From Adenophora triphylla var. japonica (lineage: Eukaryota; Streptophyta; Magnoliopsida; Asterales; Campanulaceae): DNA of 64,000 nucleotides. The notes beneath the pieces are model-generated. The model had not been told where the DNA came from. It ran no database searches and worked only from the letters and a program-made list of their open reading frames with translations. A program made the translations under genes and the position numbers. The DNA lies in assembly GCA_022495995.1 (NCBI GenBank), contig JAFEMH010000519.1, forward strand, positions 62,001-126,000, read 5' to 3'. Positions 1 to 12,165 of the stretch are shown piece by piece (position 1 is the stretch's first letter; each line of letters starts with the position of its first letter).

Positions 1-1431
1 CACCTCGGCCTGAATGATGAATGAAATATGGGAGATCATGATCAACAAGATAAGATTATTTTTGGGTTCACTAAAACATGCTCTACATCACATATAACGA
101 ACGATTCCATATACAAGGATACTCATATGCATGATTATGCATTTGTCAACCCGATTACTCAATATTGAACTAAAAACATATGACTCAAAGTTAAGTCCAC
201 AACAATTGTGGGGATAGGTTCACGGGTACAAACGAAGGAATGGACATACAAACACAAGAATGTGAAACTAGAAGTCTTCCATTGCATATTACTCCTTCCT
301 GAAATTTAGCTTTTCGCTCACCTTTGTTTGCCCAATGCTTCAACCCCCAAACTAGACTTTGTCATACTTTATACATGTGGGGTTGAAAGCATTCACTCAC
401 TCAATATAGGTCAGTTATCACTCATATTTCACAAAATAAGGGGGCAAGCAGTTTTTTTTTTCTTTTGTTTTTCTTTTTTTATTATCTTGAACTTTTTTTT
501 TGGCCCCCTTTTATACAATATACATCATATTCCAAACTTTTGACCTTCCTCACTCATTCCCTTAAATTCCCAATGTAACCTCCAAACTTATCTTTTCTAA
601 TTCCACATTCTTCCAAAGGTAGGATAAACCTATTCTAGGTGTCAAGGGTTGGGAGTTGGCTTCAAATGAAGTCGAATGGTTGTCTAGATGTTTCATTCTT
701 TTTAAAAAGGCTCAAAATGGGATCAAGCGACAATTTATTTATAAACAGTGACGAAAAAGTCGAAGGCTCACAAGAGGGTTGTCAAAGAAATAAAAGCCAT
801 AAATATATGTAATCTATTGATTTGTTATTGACAAGCATGCAACCATGTTCTAAGCACCCTGAGAATGTCAAAGTGAACCCACAAAGGACACCTAAATTAA
901 TGACCATGATCAAGAAATATGATGGAATTGAATGGTGGTGCAATTGTGTTTTACATGTATTAATGCAATTCTAATAAACAAATTCAAATTGACACAAATT
1001 AGCAAAACTCAATAAAAAAAAAAAATCCTCAAATCATCACGAACGTTGGCCAACTTCCTAAAATATAATGAAAACAATTTTTTTAAAAATTTTTCTATTT
1101 TTTTAGAGGGTGACACTATATACATACCCCTATAAACCCACAAAATCGGAGAGATATCTACCCCCAAACTCAAAACATGCTATGTCCTCATAGCAAAGAG
1201 AACAAAAACATGCCTTGGGATCAAAGGACGATACGACACAACAAAACAAATAAATAAATCAAATAAAAACGTACCTACTTGGGTTGCCTCCCAATTAGCG
1301 CATTTGGTTAAGGTCGTTAGCCCGACCGTTGCTCCCGTTTGGACTTCACTTTTCTTCCTTTGGCCCACTTCATGATTTCGCGGGTCCTTATATTCAGTTC
1401 ATGCCCCATATATATTCCTCGAGCTTTGATA

Positions 1432-1941
1432 TTATTTTGTGCCCAATGGAATTTTTGACGTTTCAGCTTTTTGGCCTTCTTTTTTTTTCAAACTCTCGCC
1501 ACTTTCTTCACCCTCAAAAACAGGGGGAGGTACAAGAATGATGGAAGCTTTCACGCTTTCAATGGGATGGAGAAGATCTTTATTGAGGCATTGTTTGTCA
1601 ATTTGGTCGGGTCCAACTTCATCAACATTAACGCCCTCATCATCTTTAAATTTCTCTTCCACCCAATATAGGGCCAACTCAAATTCATTACAAATTTGTT
1701 CATGCCATGTTTTCTCTACCTCCTCAGTCGGCCCACTTAATTCATCATCATCAACAACCACATTATCAATAGCAGCAAACGGAGAGAGAGTTGGAAGTTC
1801 GTCAAAATTGGAATCATCCTCCCATTCATATTGTTTCGGAGTGACCGAACTTGTATCTTGCCCCCAACCCCTTGCAACCTCTACCATCTTACTGATCTGT
1901 TCTTCGAGCCTATTTAAAGCTGCAGTTAGCACAATGCACAT
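1432..1941 (-). CDS. Hypothetical acidic ORF in Athila-like internal region
   Basis: An uninterrupted 169-codon frame begins with ATG (complement at 1939-1941), about 160 bp downstream of the PBS, where gag would be expected. The product is acidic and rich in Glu, Asp and Val, with stretches such as VVVDDDELSG and EEKFKDDEGVNVDEVGP. I see no zinc knuckle, protease or RT motif and do not recognise a family. The copy B counterpart is frame-shifted by a two-base expansion of a GA run, so the frame is not conserved between the duplicates. It may be a non-autonomous element's residual gag-position ORF or simply an open stretch. Confidence 0.4.
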   Translation of the reverse strand: MCIVLTAALNRLEEQISKMVEVARGWGQDTSSVTPKQYEWEDDSNFDELPTLSPFAAIDNVVVDDDELSGPTEEVEKTWHEQICNEFELALYWVEEKFKDDEGVNVDEVGPDQIDKQCLNKDLLHPIESVKASIILVPPPVFEGEESGESLKKKEGQKAETSKIPLGTK

Positions 1942-2105
1942 TATAGGCGTTCATTCAATACATCCTCAAAGTGTATCTCACACATTAATTTTAAACAACT
2001 AAAAAAAGAAAATAATGAAAGAAAACTATTTACACTACAAAGAAAATAAGAAAAGAAAATTATTTACAATACACTAACCAAATCAACATGTAATTCACAA
2101 TAATT

Positions 2106-2122
2106 CTCCGGCAACGGCGCCA
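2106..2122 (-). other. Primer-binding site (tRNA-Asp type), Athila-like copy A
   Basis: The minus strand reads TGGCGCCGTTGCCGGAG. This matches the complement of the 3' end of plant tRNA-Asp except near its end. It lies six bases inside the LTR edge, so it fixes the element's orientation and LTR border. The copy B version (32895-32911) has two changes. Confidence 0.8.
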
Positions 2123-2128
2123 AAAACT

Positions 2129-3436
2129 TGATAGATAAAAATCAACGTGTAATAAACCTTGCAAGTATACAAGTCACCGAAGTAGCAATGTACAATAGTA
2201 GGAGTCGAACCACAGCGACATGTGTGAATAGCAAGTGAATTTAATTAATGTAAATATAACCAAGGGTTTTTGTTTTGATTGATTAATTAAACTACTAAAG
2301 AAATAAACTAAAAATACTGAAATTGAAGAAAACAAGCAAACACGTAGCAAGGATTTAACCAGATTAAAGGAATTCACGGATTGGATTTCATAGTTGTCTT
2401 TTTTGTACGCTAATGTTTATAAAAATACCAATCTCGTTCAAAGACTCTTTCACTAGACAAAGGGTTGGGACGTTTGATGTTCGAATTGCAACCCTAATAT
2501 TTATATCGTATTGTAAATTCCGGTAGGTCAAAACAATATTCAAGAAATTCACTAAGCAAATAAGAAATATATGAATCTAGGTTTTCTTGAATTTCGGTAG
2601 GTCAACAATTAAACCTAATTGATGAAATAGTGATCTTTATATAAATTGTCCACGGTAGTGCAACAATCTAAATCAAATAAATTGAATGATATATATTTCA
2701 CCAAATAAGAATGAGAAAGTTTGGAAGAATTAAAAATCAATCAAGCATAGAAATTAGACAACTACTATATCCAATCCATGAAAAAGAAAAATTTAGCTAC
2801 TCATATTCATAATAAAATTACAAAATTAAAATAAAGAAAAATAAACCTGAACTTTGAATCGTAATAAAAAGAAACAATCTACTTGTTCTATGCTTTGTTT
2901 CCTGGCAATAGTGTCACGACTCCCTTCCTCTTTCACCTGCTGGAACAATTATTTACTTCATTTTATACCTAGGTTGCCAAAGAAAACGTGGGCCAAGCCA
3001 TCATGTTCAATCAGGCCAAAAATAGACCCAAACCAAGCCCAAAACAAGGCCCAAACCCCATAAATTCGGCCCTTGGGCGGTCGCCCAGCTCCCTCCGAGG
3101 TCGCCCAATTGAACAGTCTTTGCATTTTGTTTCCTTCAGGTTTTTATCACAGTTGTACTTTGGTCACTGTACTTTTCAGCTTTGCACTTTAGTCACTGAA
3201 ATTTTCATATTTTCACTTTGACCCCTGAACTTTTATAATATCATATTCCTCCCAAATTTTCCAAAATTACAGTTTGGTCCCTGAATTTCCAAAATAAGCT
3301 TTTTCTCCTTTTTTCAGCAATTGCACTTTAACCCCTGTACTTTTAAAACACTGCAAAATACATTAAATTCTTAAAATATCGAACAGAAAATAAGCTTGAA
3401 AACATATCTTTTGGATGGGTAAAACCACATCCATCA
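2129..3436 (-). repeat. LTR of Athila-like element, copy A
   Basis: The 1308-bp LTR is bounded by TGATAGAT at the left and ATCCATCA at the right, an imperfect inverted terminal repeat in the TG...CA form. It directly abuts the tRNA-Asp PBS. It contains the module GCAAGTATACAAGTC...GGAGTCGAACCACAG typical of Athila-type LTRs, and one GGGCGGTCGCCC palindrome at 3075-3086. The other LTR is off the left edge. Confidence 0.7.
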
Positions 3437-4353
3437 GAAAGTTGTGTATAATCCATCACTAATTCTTATCCTAATAAGCATATTTTTGGTCGGGGTATGA
3501 GGTTTTCCAAAATATAGCGTTTTTGTGCAAAAATAAAGTATAATAGTTAATAATATGAAAGTCCGTTGAAAGTACGATAGTTATAAATGAATTTAAGCTA
3601 TTAATAAAAAATGTTTAATCAGTTTTTTTTGTTCTTTTGCTAAATGAAATTAATTTTTTCTTTATTTAAAAAAAAATGGCTCCTCCACTGCAAAATGGAT
3701 TACCTTTTTTTTAATATCATTACCACATCTAAAAATCACTTTCTTTTTCATAGTGGAAAGCATGAGGATGAAGATGAATATGGCATGGTCCACCATAATG
3801 AAGAAATCAGTCTAATTATGGCTCCCTCTGATATTATGACATGGTCCACCATAATGAAGAAATCAGTCTAATTATGGCTCCCTCTGAAATTATGACATAA
3901 AAATAATTTTGCATGGGTCTTCGGAATTTCCCAACATTTTTAAAATCACATAATTAAATAGTATCCATGCATTTATTTATTATAGTATCAATCAAAATGT
4001 ATGCTTTAATACACATCCATGGACCAATTTTATATAAAGAAATAATCTTATGATAAAATTGGACTAATATAACACATGCATATATAGCTAATATAAAAAT
4101 CGAAGTTTACTAGAGAATTATAGAAGTTCTTTATGTCCAATATCATAAAAATATCTTCTCTTCATACAAAATACAAAGTAGACCAATCGACATTTTAAAC
4201 TCTCGTACTTTGCTTAAACCTCAGTTTTAATCATCGTTGTTTATTTTGAGCAGTTTTAACTATTATACTTTAGATACGCACTCATTTTCTCCAAAAAGCC
4301 AGAAGTAGGATTGTTAAAATTACTAAAAAAAACCTTTATGTTTACTACTTTTG
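3437..4353. other. Non-coding flank with 56-bp tandem duplication
   Basis: There is no gene here. The first 250 bp flank the Athila-like LTR and are shared with copy B up to about 3689; after that the sequence is private to copy A. A 56-bp unit starting CATGGTCCACCATAATG is tandemly duplicated (3784-3839, 3840-3895). The stretch around 4190-4330 matches the reverse complement of about 38460-38590 in copy B, so it is a dispersed repeat. Confidence 0.6.
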
Positions 4354-4453
4354 GGGCCGTTTGGTAGTCGGTATTAGCATAGGATAAGTATGAATGAGAT
4401 TATTAAGCCAAGTTATCCGGTGTTTGGATGGTAATTGCGAGTAGGTATTAATA
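4353..4453. mobile_element. Possible MITE end (GGGGCCGTTTGG)
   Basis: GGGGCCGTTTGGTAGTCGG resembles the terminus of plant hAT- or Harbinger-like MITEs. The Copia element at 4459 is inserted about 100 bp inside it, and related sequence resumes after 9640. I could not find a matching inverted right end, so the family and extent are uncertain. Confidence 0.3.
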
Positions 4454-4458
4454 AGACG

Positions 4459-5022
4459 TGTTGTGAATATAGCCCTCCACTACCAAGCAAACCTACAAGA
4501 ACGATTAGAGCACACAAACAAAACACAAGAAATAAAGCACAAAGAAGAACACCAGAATTGTTTACCCAGTTCACCAATATGTTTGGCTACGTCTGGGGGC
4601 ACTACCAAGCCAGAATCTTGCACTATAATATGTAAATATGATGTTACAATGAGTCTAGGGGCGGAACATTGCTTTTATATGTGTTTGGGAATAAAACCTA
4701 ACCCTAGATGGACAAGGGAACCCGAAAAAAGCCTAAAAACGGGCCTAGAATTTTTCCACCCCGACACGTGGGCGGTCGCCCAACAGCATATGGGCGGTCG
4801 CCCAAGGTGATTTTCCTCCGAGCCAAAAACTTTTTGTCCAGGTGCGCGGTCGCCCTTGATCTCCTGCGCGGTCGCCCACAATGATGACTATCATTCGACA
4901 ACCTGCTGTGCAACTGGGCGGTCGCCCATCATCACCTGGGCGGTCGCCCACCACGACAGAAACTCAGACGATTTTCTCCCTTTTGCTCGGAAGTCTAACC
5001 CAGTTGGTCCTCTATCCCAACA
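4459..5022 (-). repeat. Copia 3' LTR (left)
   Basis: The 564-bp repeat is about 97% identical to 9071-9635 by eye. It contains six GGGCGGTCGCCC-type palindromes between about 4770 and 4950. A purine tract on the minus strand (complement of 5023-5035) lies next to it and is the likely second-strand primer. Confidence 0.92.
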
Positions 5023-5132
5023 ATCTCCCACCTTGAGATCAACCGCATATACAAGCCCCGTAGCCGTTCTTCAACTCACCCTTGGTGTCCTCCTAGTGCT
5101 CACCTCGATCATGGTAGTGCCATCCTCCTCTC

Positions 5133-8100
5133 CTATTCTCCAAGCCCAATTGAAGCTTTGCAAAGCTTCAATTTTTCAAGGTTTACCACCTTAGTCAACA
5201 TGTCAGCCGAATTCTCCGATCCCAATATCTTCTCCAGCCTTAAGATCTTCTCCTCCAAGAGATGCCTAATGTAGTGAAACCTCAGTTCAATGTGCTTCGT
5301 CCTCGAATGAAACGCCGGATTCCTAGCCAAATGTATTGCACTCTGACAGTCACTGTAGAGAACGTTACCACTTCGCGTCTTCCCAAGTTCACCCAAGAAA
5401 TTCTGCAACCATACCATCTCTTTACTCGCTCGTCATGCTACATATTCTCGCTTCGCAACGATCGAGCCACGATCTTCTGCAATTTAGAAGCCTAGGAGAT
5501 TGCCGTACCACCCAATGTGAAGACATAACCCGGAGTACTTCTCCTCTTGTCAAGATCACTTGATGCCAAGTCCGCATCAACATAACCCGCTAACACAACC
5601 TCCTTGCTTGAGAAATACAGAGCCTTACCAGCAGTACCCTTCAAGTAACGCAGGATCCATTTAACCGCTTCCCAATGTTGCTTTCCTGGATTGCCCATAA
5701 ACCGGCTGACTACTCCCACCGCATGTGCAATGTTCGGCCTTGTACACACCATTGCATACCTGAGACTCCCCACTGCTGAAGCATATGGAGTTCTCTCCAT
5801 CTTGTCACGCTCCTCCTTGCCCATAGGCGAGTCTTTCTCGGATAGCTTGAAGTGCAAACCCAATGGTGTCCCTGTTGGCTTCGCCTCTTCCATACAAAAT
5901 CTTGCCAAGACTTTCTCAACGTATTCTGCTTGTGAAAGAACCAACTTACCCGACTCCCTATCCCGGTCAATCCGCATGCCAAAGATTTTTCTGGCCTCTC
6001 CCAAATCCTTCATCTCGAACTGTTCTGACAATTGAGCCTTCAATCTGTTTACCTCTCTACTGCTAGAGCCCGCTATTAGCATGTCATCCACATATAATAG
6101 CAAGATTATGTACCCATTGTCCGTGTTCTTGAAGTAGCAATAATGATCCGCTTCACATCTAATAAAATCAATGTCATGCATGAACCCATCAAACTTTCTG
6201 TACCACTGCCTAGGAGCTTGTTTAAGGCCATACGAGCTCTTAGTCAATCTGCAAACTAGCTCCTTGCTACCCTTAGACAAGTAACCCTCTGGCTGTACCA
6301 TGTAAATTTCTTCCTCCAAGTCCCCATGAAGAAAGGCCGTCTTTACATCCATCTGTTCAAGCAACAAGTTATCTGCCAGTACTATCCCCAGAACCATTCT
6401 GATAGTGGTCATCTTCACAACCGGAGTGAATACCTCGGTGTAGTCAATACCATACTTTTGCTGAAACCCTTTTACAATCAATCTTGCCTTGTAACACTTA
6501 CTGCCGTCTGCTTCCTCCTTGATCCTGTAAACCCACTTGTTATGCAGTGCCTTCTTCCCCTTAGGTAGTTCAGTCAACTCCCAAGTTTTGTTGGCCTTCA
6601 ATGAGTCCATCTCATCATCCATCGCAGCTTTCCACTTATTACAAAGTGTACTACGAACAGCCTCCGCATAACATTTCGGTTCCCCATTATCTGTCAACAG
6701 CAAATAATAATTGGAAGGAGAATACCTGTCAGGCGATCCACGCAATCTGCTAGATCTACGCAGCGGAATATCCGGTTTCGGAGTACGTGGTTCATCTTCA
6801 GTGACCTCCTGGCCATGGTCATTATGAACCGTTCTGCTCCCACCCGAGTTTGGAATATCCACCTCTACAACCTCCGGTTCCAAACTAGTGTCATCAGATG
6901 CCCCCTTTTTGTCCTTGTACAATACCTGTTCATTGAATACCACATCTCGACTACGAATAATTTTATGGTTTTGGTCATCCCAAAACTTATACCCGAAGTC
7001 ATCCCCGCCATACCCAATAAACGTACACTTAACAGATTTTGCATCTAATTTGGTTCTATCAGCAGAGTCTATATGAACATATGAAACGCAGCCATATATG
7101 CGAAGAAAGGACAGATTTACCTACTTGCCACTCCATGCTTCCTCTGGAATTCCATTCCCCAATGGTACCGATGGTCCCCTATTGATCAAGAAAGCCGCCG
7201 TGTCAACTGCATATGCCCAGAACGTCTTCGGAAGTCCACACTTCAATCTCATACTTCTTGCCCGCTCGTTCAATGTCCTGTTCATCCTCTCTGCTACCCC
7301 GTTGAGTTGTGGTGTACGCTTTGGAGTCTTCTCCATACGAATACCATTCGCAGCACAATATTCCCTAAACTCACCGAGCTCATACTCCCCACCATTATCT
7401 GATCTTAAGCACTTAAGCTTAAGTCCCGTCTGATTCTCCACCAAGGCCCTCCACTTCTTGAACACCTCGAAAGCTTCATCTTTCCCCTTCAAGAAATAAA
7501 CCCAGACCTTCCTTGTAGAATCATCAATACAAGTCATGTAATATGACGCACCACCAAGAGAAGTTACCGGAGATGGTCCCCACAAATCAGTGTGAACAAG
7601 TTCTAACTTTGCTTCCCTCAAACCCCTACCTGTCCTCGAGAAATTATTTCTCCCCTGTTTGCCAAACATACAATCTTCGCAGATCCCCACGTTGACTGTC
7701 TTCAGACCCGATAGTAGTCCCTTTGAACAAAGCACTTTCATCCCCGTCTCACTCATGTGACCCAATCGACAGTGCCACAAATCCGTATCACCCTTGGCTG
7801 CCGCCACCATGATACTATCCTTGGTGTTATTCGCCAAATACAAAGTCCCCTCTTTATTACCCCGAGCGATCTCGCAGTCCTCCTTGGTAATAGCCCAGTT
7901 TCTGCAGCCGAATGTTAACTTGTAACCTTCTTCGTCCAACTGCCCAACTGATAATAGGTTCTTTTTCAAACCCAGAATGTGTCTGACCCCGTTCAGATGT
8001 AAGACCTTCCCGTCCGATGCTCCTATTCTGACATCCCCCTTCCCCTTGATTTCCAAAGGCTCGCCATCCGCCAGATAGACCTTACCGAAATCACCGGATG

Positions 8101-9016
8101 TGTAATTCTCCATCTCTTCTTTATGCCCGCAAGAGTGGAATGATACCCCCGAATCCAGCACCCATGATTCTAGTGCACTACTAACACTCAGAACCAGTAC
8201 ACTGTCACCTTCGACAGTCACATTCACCGAATTGCCCGCACGATTGGGACAATCCCTCTTGTAGTGTCCCAACACCTTACAATGATAGCACTGAACTGAT
8301 CCCTTTGCGACCTTTGGTTTATCTTTGATCTGCACAGCTTTGCCCTTACCACTCACCCCGTTCTCCCTAAATTCAGTTCTCCCTTGTTTGCTAGTACCCG
8401 GCTTCCCCTTGCTAGTAGTAGCTAAAGCCGATCCCGAAGCACTCGATGTCCCCAACTTCTTCATGCAATTTTCTTCGCCCAAAAGAAAGTCTTTAACATC
8501 ATCATACTTCAATTTCTTCTTACCTGCTGAAGCATTGATCGCTGTCACCGTTCAACTCCAACTTCCTGGTAAAGATGCTAGCAACAAGCACGCATGAACC
8601 TCATCATCGAACTTGATCTCCACCGCAGTCAATGAGTCTATAACATCCATAAACTCATCGATGTGCTTAGCCAAGGATCCTCCCTCTTGCATCTTGAGAC
8701 TACCCATCTTGCGTATCAAATCAACCTTATTTGCAGCAGATGGAGTTTCAAATCTCTCAGTAAGATAATCCAACATCTCCTTGGTGGTTGTCGCCTTCTA
8801 GGTAGTCTTTGCAATCCACTTTGACAAAGTACATCTGACTACCCCTAGGGCTTTCCGATCCATGAGTTCCCATTCTTTCTGATCTTCTTCTTCCGGTTTG
8901 ACATCCTTCAGAGGCTTATAGAGATCTTTGTTGTACAAAAGATCCTCAATCTGCATCCTCCAATATCCGTAGTCAGACCCATCGAATTTCTCAACCGCCT
9001 GTTTGTCTTTGCCCAT
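5133..9016 (-). pseudogene. Copia gag-pol polyprotein, interrupted
   Basis: The reading starts with ATG at 9016 (MGKDKQAVEKFDG) and gives, in order, gag; a CCHC knuckle CYHCKVLGHYKRDC; a protease with LDSG (the next residue is V, not the usual A); an integrase with an HHCC finger and DDE residues in HTDLWGP, RSDNGGEY and NGVAERMN; RT with YVDDMLIA; and RNase H with LYSDCQSAIHLARN. Breaks are in-frame stops near 8801, 8550, 7119 and 5490, and a frame change near 5430-5450. Each stop replaces one codon and the frame resumes, and all could arise by C-to-T or G-to-A changes. It is not functional as read, though its LTRs are intact. Confidence 0.9.
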
Positions 9017-9054
9017 TCTTGATTGCTTGACAACACCCTTGATCTTGAAACCAA

Positions 9055-9068
9055 GAGCTCTGATACCA
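9055..9068 (-). other. Copia primer-binding site (initiator tRNA-Met)
   Basis: The minus strand reads TGGTATCAGAGCTC, the standard plant Copia PBS complementary to the 3' end of initiator tRNA-Met. It lies two bases inside the right LTR. Confidence 0.9.
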
Positions 9069-9070
9069 GT

Positions 9071-9635
9071 TGTTGTGAATATAGCCCTCCACTACCAAGC
9101 AAACCTACAAGAACGATTAGAGCACACAAACAAAACACAAGAAATAAAGCACAAAGAAGAACACCGGAATTGTTTACCCAGTTCACCAATATGTTTGGCT
9201 ACGTCTGGGGGCACTACCAAGCCAGGATCTTGCACTATAATATGTAAATATGATGTTACAATGAGTCTAGGGGCGGAACATTGCTTTTATATGTGTTTGG
9301 GAATAAAACCTAACCCTAGATGGACAAGGGAACCCGAAAAAATGCCTAAAAATGGGCCCAGAATGTTTCCACCCCGACACGTGCGCGGTCGCCCAACAGC
9401 ATATGGGCGGTCGCCCAAGGTGATTTTCCACCGAGCCAAAAACTTTCTGTCCAGGTGCGCGGTCGCCCTTGATCTCCTGCGCGGTCGCCCACAATGATGA
9501 CTATCATTCGACAACATACTGTGCAACAGGGCGGTCGCCCATCATCACCTGGGCGGTCGCCCACCACGACAGAAACTCCAACGATTTTCTCCCTTTTGCT
9601 CTGAAGTCTAACCCGGTTGGTCCTCTATCCCAACA
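9071..9635 (-). repeat. Copia 5' LTR (right)
   Basis: This is the 565-bp partner of the left LTR, including the same cluster of six GGGCGGTCGCCC-like palindromes. It starts TGTTGTG immediately after the PBS region and ends CCCAACA before the AGACG target duplication. Confidence 0.92.
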
Positions 9636-9640
9636 AGACG

Positions 9641-10120
9641 TGCAATCGGGATTAGACGCTTATCCCTTCACTAATTATACCGAGGCAGAGGGTGGTATTA
9701 ATAATCCCGTATAGCAGATAATTTTTTTACGCGAACATCTTCCCTGTTACTTAATAAAAGACGTTATAAGAAAGCCATACAGCCTTATAATAGTATATTT
9801 TCTCTTGGATGATCCAATAATTGTATATAGTTCTTCAATTAATCAATCTAATTTCTTTTTGCTTCTTTTCCCATGGAAGCCAAATCAAATTCTCTCTTCC
9901 ACTCGTCTTTTACATCTTTTTGTTATGCATTTGATTTTGTGTTTTTGACTCTACTAGAGCATAAATCTGCATTTAACTAATTTAATTAAAATCAAACTTG
10001 ATATAGTAATCAAATTTCTGTTTTTTTTCTCGGACAATAGCATGAATATGATTTTGGGAATTTGGTGAATAAACTTTCAAATATTTTGAATTCCACAGTA
10101 ATTTTATACTACGTCCGTTT
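9641..10120. other. Non-coding flank right of the Copia insertion
   Basis: This AT-rich sequence continues the copy A-specific stretch interrupted by the Copia element. Positions 9641-9720 look like the other side of the MITE-like element at 4353. No open frame or RNA gene is visible. Homology to copy B resumes near 10115 (B 34467). Confidence 0.5.
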
Positions 10121-11056
10121 CAAAATGTATGTCTAAAACATTCAGATTTTTTCTTGATTGATCAAGAACAAATAAAAAATTAAGCATTCATTTTGGTAAC
10201 AGAGTGAGTAATAATGTTGGCCATTTTTTTGGAAGCCAATTCATAACTCTTTTCTGCTTTGCTAATATTGATAACAAACAGCCTTGAAGGGTATAAACCG
10301 AGGAACGAATATGGGCTAGTCCGGGCAAGACCCTAAGGAATTGGGTCCTAAATATAATCCACTCAAGTCTCATGTACGACGAAGAAAATGGGCTTCCCTA
10401 CCTTCCTTGTCATGGCCTCCTCGTCGTTTCCCCTATGTCAACCTAGACGTTGCAGGCGTACAATGACAGGCCCAATAACATCGAGGAAGGCCTCCCTTCA
10501 AGGCCGAGCAAGGCTCCCTTTGAAAGAGTATGTTTTTAGGAAACAAGTTGTTTCCTTTTTCGAAACAAATCAATGTTTTTCGTAAGTTGATTTTGGGACT
10601 TTCATGAAAAAATTTATGTTGTCCTATTATGAAAAGTACTTTGTTAATATTGTAAATATCTTTTATTTATGTACATAGATTTATATTAGAACTAACCTAC
10701 TAATAAATCTCTTTCTTTATGAGTGTGCTTCATGTTTCCTTGTAGGATTTGGAAACTCACATAAGGAATGTGTTGGATTCGTAAAGATCTTCTCAAAGGA
10801 GAATATAAATACAAAGAGATCAGCACAAGAGAAGACACTGTTTTTTAGAGAGAAAAATACTTTTCTACTTCAAGGTTCATAATTGTGTTTTTAGGTTGTG
10901 AGTGAAGGTTGTGACTTACATCCGAACTCACATCTAGGTTTTTGTCAAGTTCTTTGGTTTATTTATGATTGGAATAGAGTCTACTTGGGAAAGAGAGTCT
11001 GTTCTTGTCATAAAAGGTGATTAGAACTTGTTTAGTATTTTCGTATTTTTGTAAAC
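10121..11056 (+). repeat. Truncated Copia LTR fragment (copy A)
   Basis: This is homologous to 34470-35440 in copy B, where the sequence runs on into an LTR end, a tRNA-Met-type PBS and the start of a gag gene. In copy A the fragment stops at GTAAACA and joins directly to sequence matching 36661 in B, so about 1.2 kb has been lost through a short (ACA/CA) microhomology. A TATAAATA box lies near 10803. Confidence 0.65.
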
Positions 11057-11385
11057 ATCACCATTGGTAGGAAAACAGGCTAGCAGGGGGGATAGTTTGT
11101 TTAAATTATTTAAAAAAAACATTTTGAAAATAGCCAAGTAATATATCAAAAGCTAAATCGTTGTTAACCGGTTACGCATCGGATAATATATTACTGATTT
11201 ACACATTCAAATCGATTAAGTAAAAAGGAGTTTCAAAACAAGTTAAAATATCATGCAAATGTATTCCAATAAATAAGGCAAGGTTATAACCGATGATAGA
11301 GTTCAACCGGTGACAAGACAAGTTAAATGAGCAAAGACACAAACAAGAAGAGATGGTTATTTAGAGAGGTTCACAGTGTTCTAAA

Positions 11386-11862
11386 TAGTTTAGTTGACAA
11401 CTGAGAAATTACTGATAAGTTAAGTTCTCAGTTGTTTGGTCACCAAAGTTGGCGGTCATCGAAGTTGATCGTGTTATTATTAGTTTAGTTGACAACTGAT
11501 AAATTACTGATAATTTAAGTTCAATTGTTTGGTCGCTGAAATTAGTGGTCGTCGGAGTTGATCGTGTTTTAGTAGTTTAGTTGACAACTGAGAACATACT
11601 TCACTAATAAGTTAAGTTCTCAATTGTTTGGTCCGCGGAGTTGGTGGTCGCCAGAGTTGATGGTGTTCTTAGTTGTTTAGTTGACAACTGAGAATTTACT
11701 GATAAGTTAAGTTCTCAGTTGTTTGTTCGTCGGAGTTGGTGGTCGCCGGAGTTGATCGTGTATTAGTAGTTTAGTTGAAAACTGAGAACTTACCGATAAG
11801 TTCTCAGTTGTTTGGTCCACAAAAAGGTCATCGGAGTAAAAAAAAAAACTCGTCGGAGTTGG
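11386..11862. repeat. Minisatellite, ~95-bp unit, five copies (copy A)
   Basis: Units begin TAGTTTAGTTGACAACTGA at about 11386, 11481, 11573, 11672 and 11767 (spacing 92-99 bp). Each contains CTCAGTTGTTTGGTC and GTCGGAGTTGATCGTG-type cores. No convincing coding frame runs through the array. The copy B array (36993-37440) has one unit shortened by about 33 bp. Confidence 0.85.
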
Positions 11863-12073
11863 TGGTTAGCGGAGTTATTGATCGGAGAAGACGGGAAGGA
11901 GTGACCTATGGTGATGGTGGTTGGAGAAAAAGTAAACCGATAAATAGGGTATACTTGGTAAATGATGGGAGGATGAACTTAGTAAAATAAGAATGAAATT
12001 GTACTAATTATGCTAGGGACTATATGGTTAGATGAAATATTCCTTTATTAGGTGGTAAAATTGGTAAGTTTAA

Positions 12074-12089
12074 GTAAATATAAGATAAA
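12074..12089. repeat. Target-site duplication, LINE insertion (left)
   Basis: GTAAATATAAGATAAA is repeated exactly at 24445-24460 after the poly(A) tail and occurs once at the matching site in copy B. Confidence 0.92.
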
Positions 12090-12165
12090 AACGCTCTCGT
12101 CTACTGTGTGCGATTTTAGGTGAGATTAGAGTGTGTTTTGGTTTTTCCGATCGCGTTCACCCGAG

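Larger units (their letters stand above)
1..3436 (-). mobile_element. Athila-like LTR retrotransposon, 5' part (copy A)
   Basis: This is the 5' portion of a large LTR element on the minus strand: LTR at 2129-3436, primer-binding site just left of it, and internal sequence running off the left window edge. The PBS complements tRNA-Asp, which is established for Athila-type Ty3/gypsy elements. The internal part carries the conserved non-coding block rich in GGGAGGCAACCCAA (complement near 1283-1296), seen in many plant Athila or LARD-like elements. No protease, RT or integrase is visible here. It may be non-autonomous, or pol may lie outside the window. Confidence 0.6.
4459..9635 (-). mobile_element. 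Complete Ty1/Copia LTR retrotransposon, coding region decayed
   Basis: This 5177-bp element on the minus strand has two LTRs (4459-5022 and 9071-9635) starting TGTTGTG and ending CCAACA, and is flanked by the 5-bp duplication AGACG (4454-4458, 9636-9640). The PBS complements initiator tRNA-Met and a purine-rich tract adjoins the left LTR. Domain order gag, protease, integrase, RT, RNase H defines Copia. The element is absent from copy B. The two LTRs differ at roughly 3% of positions by eye, so insertion is fairly recent, yet the polyprotein carries several stops. Confidence 0.95.

Noticed and set aside
1439..2002. 187-codon plus-strand frame opposite the Athila-like ORF
   Set aside because: It is antisense to the more plausible minus-strand frame, is Ser-rich without motifs, and runs across the LTR side without element logic.
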